This document shows positions 18,008 to 26,098 of a DNA stretch of 64,000 bases, in pieces. The notes below the pieces were generated by a model. That model made no database searches. It had not been told where the DNA came from and worked only from the letters and a program-made list of their open reading frames with translations. This DNA comes from Novipirellula sp052161655 (lineage in GTDB: Bacteria; Planctomycetota; Planctomycetia; Pirellulales; Pirellulaceae). The stretch is taken from positions 9,176,001-9,240,000 of the forward strand of contig NZ_CP197418.1 of NCBI RefSeq assembly GCF_052161655.1, in the 5' to 3' direction. The first letter of the stretch is position 1. Every line of letters starts with the position of its first letter. The translations under genes were made by a program, and so were the position numbers.

Positions 18008-19411
18008 TCAATTCACTTCTTGACTGTGGTGTTCGTACAGTGGACGTCCGTTAGGAACACCGGGGTGGATGTTCTGCTCGGTGATGTTGATACGGCTGAC
18101 CGGGTTCGGGTAGCTGTATCCTGGTTGCATACGCACTCCGATTTTGACTTTGTCCACAGGTCGTGGCATGTGCATCGGGGTGTGGTTACGAATCACGTGC
18201 TTCTTCAATCCCGCAGGGCTTCCCAATGGGATGTGTGGTGGTCCAGGCAACCCGATCGGCGTGCCAGTAATTGGCATTCCGTATTGAGGAGCGTTCATAC
18301 CGGCGACCATTCCGGGCAGTCCCATTGGCATCGAAGCACCGCCACCTGCAGGTCCGCCACAGCCTTCGGTCATGGCCGAAGCAAACGGTGCAGGCAATCC
18401 TGCGATCGGAGGTCCCATCATTCCGCCCATCACTCCGCCACTTCCACCGGCTCCCATCATTTCGATGTCTTTGTCACCTAGGCGAATGATTGCAAGAATT
18501 GAACCCCGACGATCCGCTTCCACGATAGGATCGATTCCTGGATCAAGCCGAGTGCTGACCAGTGTGTCGATGCCTGCAAGTGCAGGACCTTGGAAATCGG
18601 GATCGGGTAGGTAGATCACTTTGGTAACGAAGTTGCCAGTCAAGACTTGGTCAAAATCTTCCGCAGTGAACTGAATTGGTACCGAGTTGTGTGCCAAGTA
18701 GGCTCCGGTTCGTGGGTTGGCGTAAGCCAGTTCCACGGTTGGGTACAGCTCGACGCCTTCACGTGATGGAATGTTGGTCAGCTTCAACCGGTACAATCCT
18801 CCTTGAGGAAAGTTCTGGCGAGCGGGAACGACCAACGGATCGCTGTCGAATGTTCCGCCGCCGGAAGCATCGTAGCGAACCTGCATCCCTTCGGGTTGGC
18901 TCATCGTAACCTGCACGGTCGAAGGTACGCCCGGCATCATCGGCATCATAGGCATCATCGATGCCATGTCGCCGCCTTGGGAGGCTCCTCCGGCGGACGC
19001 GCCGCCGTTGCAATCGGCACAGGCAGCTCCGCTTCGCATGCTAGCGAGTTGGAAGTTACCTTGGCCGCCCATCGCGGGTCCCAGTGGTGCACTACGCATC
19101 ATCTCGGGGCTGCCGGGGCCAACTGCCCCTTCAGGCATTGGACCGCCGCCCATCATGCCTGCAGCTCCCATCGGACCTGGGCCCATTCCACCGGCTCCCA
19201 TCATACCTGCCGCTCCCATCATGGGCATTCCCCCGCCCATACCAGGAGCCGTTGGCATTGGTCCCATGACTCCCGGACCGGGTCCGCCAACACCTGGACC
19301 CGGTTCGAGCATACGCTGTTCGGGTGGCAAGTTGTGGCGAACCGGCACGCACCCGGTGGCGAGGACCGCCGTGGCCGCCAGCAGCGACAAATGAGTGACG
19401 ATTCGTTTCAT
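18008..19411 (-). CDS. Gly/Met/Pro-rich lipoprotein with the shared surface domain
   Basis: I start at ATG 19411, preceded by GAGGGGAAAG, giving 467 residues; a longer frame upstream lacks a signal. The lipobox is LATGC at about residue 20. Next comes low-complexity sequence made of GPGPGVMGPMP- and GMMGAGGMGPG-like units to about residue 110. The domain shared with the downstream gene follows (YRLKLTNIPSREGVELYPTV, FVTKVIYLPDPDFQG, GSILAIIRLGDKDIEMMG). The tail is another Gly/Met/Pro-rich region ending in a His-rich stretch. Likely an outer-envelope protein. About 155 bases separate it from the next gene in the set. Confidence 0.82.
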   Translation of the reverse strand: MKRIVTHLSLLAATAVLATGCVPVRHNLPPEQRMLEPGPGVGGPGPGVMGPMPTAPGMGGGMPMMGAAGMMGAGGMGPGPMGAAGMMGGGPMPEGAVGPGSPEMMRSAPLGPAMGGQGNFQLASMRSGAACADCNGGASAGGASQGGDMASMMPMMPMMPGVPSTVQVTMSQPEGMQVRYDASGGGTFDSDPLVVPARQNFPQGGLYRLKLTNIPSREGVELYPTVELAYANPRTGAYLAHNSVPIQFTAEDFDQVLTGNFVTKVIYLPDPDFQGPALAGIDTLVSTRLDPGIDPIVEADRRGSILAIIRLGDKDIEMMGAGGSGGVMGGMMGPPIAGLPAPFASAMTEGCGGPAGGGASMPMGLPGMVAGMNAPQYGMPITGTPIGLPGPPHIPLGSPAGLKKHVIRNHTPMHMPRPVDKVKIGVRMQPGYSYPNPVSRINITEQNIHPGVPNGRPLYEHHSQEVN

Positions 19412-19639
19412 CTTTCCCCTCGTTCCTTGGGAGATGTGCACTCGGTGTGCGGCCCCGCAAAGTTGCGAGCCCGACGACCTAAACCCATCCAATAAATGTT
19501 TTGTAAGTGTGAGCGATCTGGGTGGACGCGTGACCGGGAATCCAACTACGATCCGTTCGGCATTCGGCCAGACCTTCTGCGTAGTAGGTCATCGGCACTT
19601 AGAGGGTGTTATCTTTGGAAAAATCGACATAACCGGACT

Positions 19640-20704
19640 ATGAAGATTGACCGCTACAACCGTTTGACCAGCGATAGCAAAACCAAAGCAAGTTTCATTG
19701 CGAGTTTCATGCGTCGTCGCGGTGGATCGAAATTGGTGGTGTTGGTCTGCCTGTGTCTCGTTTTCCTAACGTTTTCCGCACTCGATTGGCAAATCACGGT
19801 TGCCGAGTCGCCTCGGATCGAAGCCGAGTCGACTTCGCAAGGCAACGACGAATCGATCACTGTCGAAAATGAAGAAGCCGCAATAAAACTTTTACGACGA
19901 GTCATCTATCAACTCGCCAGCGGACCTGCTTTCGAAGCAAAAGTGCGTCAACGCGTCTGGACCACGGGTCGCGAAGTCGTCGGCGTGGGCACGTATGAGC
20001 AGTCGGGCCAGACCACAGGCCAGTTCAATTTTCAGATGACGATGCACGATGGCGAAGGCAAACACACGTTGCAGCAAATCAGCGATGGACGATTAGCTTG
20101 GACCCGAAGCGAAGTGGCGGGAGAGATTTCCCTGCACCGCGTTGATGTTGCTCGCTTGGACGAATGGGCCGCCAACGCTCAAAACGAAGACACCTTGCCG
20201 CTGCGACTGCGTGTTGGCGGGTGGATCGAATTGCTTGAACAAATTAAACGCGACCATCAATTGCAGGTCGCGGGCGGTAGGCTACAAGGACAACCGGTTT
20301 GGGTCGTCACTGCCACGCTATCCGAAGACCAACAAAACGAAGTGATACGAGCCTCGGGACGTGCGGAATGGCCACAATTGTACCCAGTCAAAGTCTGTGT
20401 CGTGATTTCCAAAGTTGGCAACAAAGAGTCAGGCTTTGGAAAATTCATGCCGCTGAGGATTGAACATTGGAGCCGGGCAATCGACGAACCGTCCGAATCC
20501 GACGCGGAAAAAACTCAGCAAGCCGAGCGACTTATATCGCTAGTCGAACTCTATTCAATTCAACAAATCGCTCCACCGCCGATCGAACGATTTCGCTTCG
20601 AAAACCGTGATGCTGAAGTCAACTTTACCAACGAAACCGACGGCTATCTGAAACGGTTCGGCGTCAATGTGGCTGAGCTTGCACCTAGCAAACACTATCG
20701 GTAG
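19640..20704 (+). CDS. Signal-anchored protein of unknown function
   Basis: I start at ATG 19640, giving 354 residues; upstream in-frame sequence looks non-coding. A basic N-terminus leads into a hydrophobic segment at about 35-55 (LVVLVCLCLVFLTFSALDW). The exported part has beta-rich stretches such as QRVWTTGREVVGVGTYEQSG and LQQISDGRLAWTRSEVAGE, which loosely recall LolA/LppX-type lipid-binding folds. This is a shape impression and not a family assignment. It is followed after 91 bases by the TMEM43 homologue on the same strand. A TATAAT at 20739-20744 lies between them, so the next gene may have its own promoter. Confidence 0.7.
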   Translation: MKIDRYNRLTSDSKTKASFIASFMRRRGGSKLVVLVCLCLVFLTFSALDWQITVAESPRIEAESTSQGNDESITVENEEAAIKLLRRVIYQLASGPAFEAKVRQRVWTTGREVVGVGTYEQSGQTTGQFNFQMTMHDGEGKHTLQQISDGRLAWTRSEVAGEISLHRVDVARLDEWAANAQNEDTLPLRLRVGGWIELLEQIKRDHQLQVAGGRLQGQPVWVVTATLSEDQQNEVIRASGRAEWPQLYPVKVCVVISKVGNKESGFGKFMPLRIEHWSRAIDEPSESDAEKTQQAERLISLVELYSIQQIAPPPIERFRFENRDAEVNFTNETDGYLKRFGVNVAELAPSKHYR

Positions 20705-20795
20705 TGCTGGTTGCGTCCGCGCCCCATCGGTCGTCGGCTATAATGCGATTTCTTGATTTGCATTCACGTCGCTCGTACACAAGAGTCGGGGCGCC

Positions 20796-22070
20796 ATGTA
20801 CGCCAACCAATCGCATCATTCATCGCTAATCAGCAGCGGCCGCGTCATTGTTTTCCTGGCCGCTGGCCTGTTATTGCTGGGCATAATCTTGTCGCTTCAC
20901 AAGAGCGAAAAAAGCCTCGTGCAAACTGCGGGCGGGCTCGAGCAAGCCGCAGCGGCGGTGATCGAAATCGATGCGACGCAGCCTCAATCCAAGCATGACG
21001 GCAAGCTAGTCTACGTTACCGGTCGCTTAAAAACATCCGCGCCGATCAGGGACGAAACCTTCGCACTTGAGGTTAACGCGGTTCGTTTGGAACGCCACGT
21101 TGAAATGTTCCAGTGGCGTGAAGTTGAAAAACGACGCGACTCGTGGTCAACGAACGATCGGTCGATCGGCAGACGCAGAAAGGTTTATCACTACGAGAAA
21201 ATCTGGTCCAAACAACTAATCGATTCCTCGACGTTTCAACACGCTGGCCACGACAATCCCACAACGATGCCGTTTCCAAATCACAGCGTCCAAGCTGACA
21301 TGGTGCAACTCGGCGGTTTCCGGTTATCGGATTCCCTAATCGATCAAATCCCACCAAGCGATCCGCTGAACTTCCGACTAGAGGATTTGTCTGCGGAAAT
21401 CGCCCGCGACGCTTTCATCCACCACGATGCCCCTAACCAATCAACGCGACTGTATTGGTCAGCCGGACGCGGCCGAGCGAAGCGTGACGCTCAGATTGGG
21501 GATGCGCGTGTGTACTTCACGATGCGTCCTTGTACTACCGTCAGTGTGATATCGCAGCAACGCGGTGATTCGTTGATCCCGTTTCGTTCTGCCAAAGGCA
21601 CTCAAATCGACCTGTTATCGGTGGGCACCATTCCACCGCACGCAATGATCAAAGATGTTCGCCGAACAACAACACGTTCGGCATGGGGTGACCGTTTGAT
21701 CGCAACTACGGTAATGATGGTGGCCTTGTACTTGCTGCTGCGGCTAGGATCGCGGTGGATCAATCCTTACGCGTTTTTGACTAGGATTACCGAGCTGCAG
21801 CGATGGCGGATCGCGGCTTCGGTCGCCGTCACATTAGCCTGTTTCTGCGTTTGTAGTGCGTGGGTCATGGACCACCCCTGGTACGCGGTGAGCGTGTTGG
21901 CGATTGCGGTTCCCATCATTCCGGCAAGCGTCCACGGCATCCATCCCCGCAGCACGCCCCTCCACAGTGACGTGTCCATTTCCCAGGTGGAACTTCGAAA
22001 AACCCAAGCGGAAGATCGCAAAAGACGCAAACGAAAACGACGACGAAGGCTGGCCAAACGTCGCGTTTGA
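20796..22070 (+). CDS. TMEM43-family membrane protein
   Basis: 424 residues resembling the TMEM43/LUMA (DUF1625) family, known from animals and scattered bacteria. It has an N-terminal TM helix (about 18-35), then a large soluble loop with family landmarks LVYVTGRLKTSAPI, LERHVEMFQWREVEK, YHYEKIWSKQLIDSS and MPFPNHSVQADMVQLGGFRLS. Three hydrophobic helices follow near the C-terminus (about 300-390). The extreme C-terminus is a strikingly basic tail rich in RKRRKRKRRRR-type sequence. The loop is expected on the non-cytoplasmic side. The bacterial function is unknown; membrane organisation or stress roles have been suggested for the family. Confidence 0.85.
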   Translation: MYANQSHHSSLISSGRVIVFLAAGLLLLGIILSLHKSEKSLVQTAGGLEQAAAAVIEIDATQPQSKHDGKLVYVTGRLKTSAPIRDETFALEVNAVRLERHVEMFQWREVEKRRDSWSTNDRSIGRRRKVYHYEKIWSKQLIDSSTFQHAGHDNPTTMPFPNHSVQADMVQLGGFRLSDSLIDQIPPSDPLNFRLEDLSAEIARDAFIHHDAPNQSTRLYWSAGRGRAKRDAQIGDARVYFTMRPCTTVSVISQQRGDSLIPFRSAKGTQIDLLSVGTIPPHAMIKDVRRTTTRSAWGDRLIATTVMMVALYLLLRLGSRWINPYAFLTRITELQRWRIAASVAVTLACFCVCSAWVMDHPWYAVSVLAIAVPIIPASVHGIHPRSTPLHSDVSISQVELRKTQAEDRKRRKRKRRRRLAKRRV

Positions 22071-22340
22071 CCGCAGTGGTATTGCTGGAGTGAAACGGCA
22101 TGTTCGGCTGTGATGCTGCATGGAGAGCCAACGATCCGCTAGCATCCCGACGGCGTCTTGAGAGAAAATCGCTGCCGAATCTACGGGGGACAATTCGTCG
22201 ACGTTGTGATATCAATCACCCCCATTTCGGCGTCTTCGCCACCTCTTTTTCGCTACAACTCTTTGTAGCCAAACGACTTCCGTTTTTCGACAGAATTTGC
22301 TTGATGTCAAATTTCCTGGCTCAATAGCACTGTCTGCCTT

Positions 22341-22346
22341 TATAAT
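22341..22346 (+). promoter_or_regulatory. Candidate -10 box for the prkA cassette
   Basis: TATAAT matches the sigma-70 consensus, 180 bases before the prkA ATG, but there is no recognisable -35 at the normal spacing. An alternative-sigma or activator-dependent promoter is possible. Confidence 0.3.
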
Positions 22347-22387
22347 GGAAGGGATCGTGCTCTCTTGATCTTTTTTATCCCGACGAA

Positions 22388-22408
22388 ACGCAGGAATGCT
22401 TCCTGCGT
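22388..22408 (+). promoter_or_regulatory. Perfect 9-bp hairpin in the prkA leader
   Basis: ACGCAGGAA, a TGC loop and TTCCTGCGT form a perfect 9-bp stem 117 bases before the prkA start and about 42 bases after the candidate -10. There is no T-tract, so it is not a typical terminator; it could be an operator or a leader RNA element. Confidence 0.5.
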
Positions 22409-22525
22409 CACCACGCGCCGGATCCCTGTCGTCTGACTAAGCTAAAGTTGGCGATGGCAATCTTCTGGTTTCACTGGCGACTGATCGTCGTTCTTGGTTG
22501 CGTTCTCATTTGGAGCTGGATATCC

Positions 22526-24475
22526 ATGACTCATTCACCCACTGACATCCTAAGACTCTATTCCGAAACTTACGAAAAAGCGAAGCAAGTCAAGCTGACG
22601 CTCAAGGAATTCCTCGAAGCCGCAGGGAGCGATCCCTCGCTCTATAGTTCCGCAGCCGAGCGAATGGTCGAAGCGATTGGCGAACCGATCCACGTCGATA
22701 CGTCGAACGATTCGCGACTGGGCCGGATCTTTATGAATCGCACGATCAAGACGTATCCGGCGTTTCGTCAATTCTTTGGACTCGAAGAAACAATCGAACG
22801 CATCGTTGGCTACTTTCGTCACGCTGCGCAAGGACTCGAAGAGCGCAAGCAAATCCTTTATCTGCTTGGTCCGGTCGGGGGCGGCAAAAGTTCGCTGGCG
22901 GACCAACTCAAAAAATTGATGCAGGCGCGACCTGCGTTTGTACTCTGCGCGGATGACGAAGTCAGTCCGATTTTCGAAAGTCCACTCGGCTTGTTTGATC
23001 CCAAAACAATGGGGCACGTGCTGGAGGAAGACTACGGAATTCCGATGCGGCGATTGCCGGGATACATGTCGCCATGGGCGCTGAAACGACTGGACGAATT
23101 TGGTGGTGACATCTCGAAATTTTCGGTTGTCCGTGTCATGCCGTCTGAGCAACGTCGCAGTCTGGTCGCCAAGACCGAACCGGGTGACGAGAACAACCAA
23201 GACATTTCATCTTTGGTCGGTAAAGTCGACATTCGCAAACTTGAGCACTTTGGCCAAGACGATGCGGATGCCTACTCTTACTCGGGCGGACTGAACCGCA
23301 CGACACAGGGATTGCTTGAGTTTGTCGAAATGTTCAAAGCACCACTCAAGATGTTGCACCCTTTACTAACGGCAACCCAAGATGGTTCCTACGTGGGCAC
23401 GGAAAATGTTGGTGCGATGCCTTACCAAGGAACGATTGTTGCTCACTCTAACGAGTCCGAGTGGGAGTCTTTTAAATCGAATCGCAATAACGAGGCATTC
23501 CTGGACCGGATCTGTGTCGTCAAGGTTCCGTACTGCCTGCGCGTGACCGAAGAGAAGATGATCTACGACAAATTGATCCACAATTCGGAACTCGGCAACG
23601 CGCCGTGTGCGCCGGACACCTTAGAGATGATGGCTCGGTTCTCGGTGCTGACACGGCTGAAGGAACACGAAAACTCGAGTCTTTACTCGAAGATGCGAGT
23701 CTACGACGGCGAATCGCTGAAAGATACGGATCCACACGCACGCACCGTCGGTGAATACCACGATGCCGCAGGGGTCAGTGAAGGGATGGACGGCATTTCG
23801 ACTCGATTTGCTTACAAAATCCTGTCGGAAACCTTTAACTTTGACACGCACGAAGTCGCAGCGGATCCCGTCCACCTGATGTACGTGTTGGAGCAATCGA
23901 TCCGACGTGAACAGTTGCCGGAGGACACAGAGCAGCGATATTTAGAGTTTGTCAAAGAGGAATTGGCATCGCGATATGCCGAGTTCATCGGCAACGAAAT
24001 TCGCAAGGCGTACCTCGAATCGTATCATGCTTATGGTCAAAACATTTTCGACCGCTACATCGCCTACGCCGATGCGTGGATCGACGACACCGACTACAAG
24101 GATCCCGATACCGGTCAATTGATGGACCGAGATATCTTGAACGAGGAGCTTGAAAAGATTGAACATCCTGCGGGCATCTCGAATGCGAAAGATTTCCGTT
24201 ACGAAGTGGTCAAATTTGCACTACGTGCGCGAGCCAAAAACGAGGGACGCAATCCCGCTTGGACTTCGTATGAAAAAATTCGGGACGTGATTGAAAAACG
24301 AATGTTCGGCCAGATCGAAGAATTGCTGCCGGTGATTAGTTTCGGAGCTAAAAAAGACAGCGAAGCGGAACAAAAGCACAACGAGTTTGTCGAGCGATTG
24401 ACCAAACGTGGATACACCGAACACCAAGTCCGTCGCTTGGTCGATTGGTATATGCGAGTCAGCAAATCAGGGTAA
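22526..24475 (+). CDS. prkA: PrkA-type serine protein kinase (YeaG family)
   Basis: 649 residues from ATG 22526, which has GGAG 10 bases upstream; this matches the usual family length of about 640. The N-terminal AAA domain has a P-loop LGPVGGGKSSLADQL near residue 117, and the C-terminal half is the PrkA kinase-like region. Family landmarks include YSYSGGLNRTTQGLLEFVEM and GTIVAHSNESEWESF. E. coli YeaG and B. subtilis PrkA are stress- or sporulation-linked; YeaG acts with YeaH in nitrogen starvation. Here the yeaH homologue follows after 9 bases and spoVR after that, the classic three-gene cassette. A stress-response role is likely. Confidence 0.96.
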   Translation: MTHSPTDILRLYSETYEKAKQVKLTLKEFLEAAGSDPSLYSSAAERMVEAIGEPIHVDTSNDSRLGRIFMNRTIKTYPAFRQFFGLEETIERIVGYFRHAAQGLEERKQILYLLGPVGGGKSSLADQLKKLMQARPAFVLCADDEVSPIFESPLGLFDPKTMGHVLEEDYGIPMRRLPGYMSPWALKRLDEFGGDISKFSVVRVMPSEQRRSLVAKTEPGDENNQDISSLVGKVDIRKLEHFGQDDADAYSYSGGLNRTTQGLLEFVEMFKAPLKMLHPLLTATQDGSYVGTENVGAMPYQGTIVAHSNESEWESFKSNRNNEAFLDRICVVKVPYCLRVTEEKMIYDKLIHNSELGNAPCAPDTLEMMARFSVLTRLKEHENSSLYSKMRVYDGESLKDTDPHARTVGEYHDAAGVSEGMDGISTRFAYKILSETFNFDTHEVAADPVHLMYVLEQSIRREQLPEDTEQRYLEFVKEELASRYAEFIGNEIRKAYLESYHAYGQNIFDRYIAYADAWIDDTDYKDPDTGQLMDRDILNEELEKIEHPAGISNAKDFRYEVVKFALRARAKNEGRNPAWTSYEKIRDVIEKRMFGQIEELLPVISFGAKKDSEAEQKHNEFVERLTKRGYTEHQVRRLVDWYMRVSKSG

Positions 24476-24484
24476 TTTTTCGTT

Positions 24485-25768
24485 ATGCACGTCATCGACC
24501 GTCGTCAGAATCCAAATGCCAAAAGTCTGGGCAACCGGCAACGGTTCGTCCGCCGTGTCAAATCGCATATTCGTAAAGCGGTCAAGGAAGCGATCCGTCA
24601 CCGCAAGGTCGCTGATATCGAGGGCAGTGAAAAGATCTCGATCAGCGCCAATGACGTTAGCGAACCGAATTTTAATTTTGAGTCGGGTGTCGGTAATCGC
24701 AATTACGTGCTGCCCGGCAATCAAGGCTACCAACGCGGCGACCGCATTCGCAAACCCCAGGGCGGGGCAGGGGGCACAGGAGCTTCGGGCAGTCCCGATG
24801 GTGATGGCGAAGACATGTTTGTGTTCCTACTGACTCGCGAAGAGTTCATGGACATGTTCTTTGACGATCTGGCGCTGCCCAACTTGGCCAAACGCAAACT
24901 GAAATCGATGACGACCACGTCGCGAGTTCGTGCCGGCTACGCCGTCGACGGAGCCCCTCAACGATTGAACTTGCGTGAAACGATGCGACACTCGCTCTCT
25001 CGACGCATTGCTTTGAAGCGTCCTAAGCTGGCGGAGTTCGAGGCATTGCAGGCGAAACTAAAACAGGCCGAAGAGGACGACGACCAGGAAGAGATCAAAC
25101 GGTTGACGGAATTGGTCGCTCACACGCGGCGGCGAATGCAGCGAGTCAGCTACCTCGATACGGTCGATCTGCGTTACAACCGATTCGAACTGCGGAGCAA
25201 ACCGACCACGCAAGCGGTGATGTTTTGCTTGATGGATACGTCGGCGTCGATGACCGAAGATCTCAAAGATCTGGCCAAGCGTTTCTATATGCTGCTGCAT
25301 CTTTTTCTGACACGTTACTATCAAGCAGTCGAAATCGTATTCATTCGGCACACTTATACCGCAAACGAAGTTGACGAACACACGTTCTTTTACGGGCGCG
25401 AAACCGGAGGCACGGTAGTCTCCTCGGCACTGATTGAAATGGAGCGAATCGTCAAAGATCGCTATCCGGTCGAAGATTGGAATATTTACGCAGCTCAGGC
25501 ATCGGATGGGCACAACTTTGACCACGACATGCCTCAGACGATGGCGATGTTAGAGAAATCGATCCTGCCGATGTGCCAATATTACGCGTATATCGAAGTT
25601 GGCGACGAACCGCTGTCGAGTGACAGCGTGCTGTGGAAAAACTATGAGTCGATGGTTGCACGGATACCGCATTTTGAACGAGCCAAGGTGAACGAACCCT
25701 CCGACATCTATCCCGTTTTTCACAAGCTGTTTTCCAACGACAAACGTCAAAAGTCCAGTTCGGCCTAG
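24485..25768 (+). CDS. yeaH: YeaH/YhbH family protein (DUF444, VWA-like)
   Basis: 427 residues of the DUF444 family. The N-terminal region is basic (RFVRRVKSHIRKAVKEAIRH), followed by a Gly-rich linker and a charged helix. The VWA-like domain begins near residue 238 with MIDAS-like MDTSASM, and HTYTANEVDEHTFFYGRETGG is a family signature. It works with PrkA in the general stress response of enterobacteria. It starts 9 bases after prkA and is surely co-transcribed. SpoVR, normally next, is displaced by 330 bases containing two palindromes. Confidence 0.95.
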   Translation: MHVIDRRQNPNAKSLGNRQRFVRRVKSHIRKAVKEAIRHRKVADIEGSEKISISANDVSEPNFNFESGVGNRNYVLPGNQGYQRGDRIRKPQGGAGGTGASGSPDGDGEDMFVFLLTREEFMDMFFDDLALPNLAKRKLKSMTTTSRVRAGYAVDGAPQRLNLRETMRHSLSRRIALKRPKLAEFEALQAKLKQAEEDDDQEEIKRLTELVAHTRRRMQRVSYLDTVDLRYNRFELRSKPTTQAVMFCLMDTSASMTEDLKDLAKRFYMLLHLFLTRYYQAVEIVFIRHTYTANEVDEHTFFYGRETGGTVVSSALIEMERIVKDRYPVEDWNIYAAQASDGHNFDHDMPQTMAMLEKSILPMCQYYAYIEVGDEPLSSDSVLWKNYESMVARIPHFERAKVNEPSDIYPVFHKLFSNDKRQKSSSA

Positions 25769-25800
25769 TGGTCTGCCAGGGATGAAAGTTCGGGTTGACC

Positions 25801-25866
25801 GTAGTGGACGAGGCAACGAGTCCTGCCACGGGTCAGCTCAAGGGGACTCGTGGCCTCGTCCACTAC
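25801..25866. repeat. Long imperfect palindrome, GTAGTGGACGAGGC family
   Basis: Arms 25801-25823 and 25844-25866 are 23 bases each with one mismatch and a 20-base loop, beginning GTAGTGGACGAGGC. It lies 32 bases after yeaH and could act as a bidirectional terminator or RNA-stability hairpin, but has no T-tract. Its core differs from the REP family at 25939. Confidence 0.85.
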
Positions 25867-25938
25867 CCTAAGATTCAATATTGACAGATCACTAGAATAC
25901 TTTTTTGCTGCAGGTGTTTGCGACGCGATCTCAGTCAC

Positions 25939-26000
25939 AACCCGAAGCGTTAGCGAGGGATCGAGTCGTGACTGATATCCCCTCGCTAACGCGTCGGGTT
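25939..26000. repeat. REP-like palindrome, same family as the 55-57 kb array
   Basis: The left arm AACCCGAAGCGTTAGCGAGG and a right arm ending CGCTAACGCGTCGGGTT form an imperfect palindrome with a short loop. The arms match those around the RAYT gene at 55-57 kb, 30 kb away, so this is a dispersed copy of the same element, sitting 99 bases before spoVR. Confidence 0.9.
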
Positions 26001-26098
26001 ATGATTTTTCGAAGAAGCACGCTCAACAATAACGCACAACAGCGGAGGACCGTCCGCGTGTAAACACTAGGAAAAACCACTTTAGGAATGCCAAAGCG

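Larger units (their letters stand above)
22071..22525. other. Leader region upstream of prkA
   Basis: About 450 bases without a convincing gene. It contains a TATAAT and a perfect short hairpin, listed separately. Together they suggest a promoter with a structured 5' leader for the prkA cassette. I do not see a matching -35 hexamer at 16-18 bases. A second in-frame ATG at 22448 would add a hydrophobic segment to PrkA, which is unlikely for this cytosolic family. Confidence 0.5.

Noticed and set aside
20739..20744. Promoter of the TMEM43 homologue
   Set aside because: TATAAT is present but has no -35 partner at a workable distance, so it is mentioned only within the gene entry.
22448..22525. 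Longer PrkA start with a hydrophobic N-terminus
   Set aside because: The family is cytosolic and about 640 residues long; ATG 22526 has a better ribosome-binding site and length.
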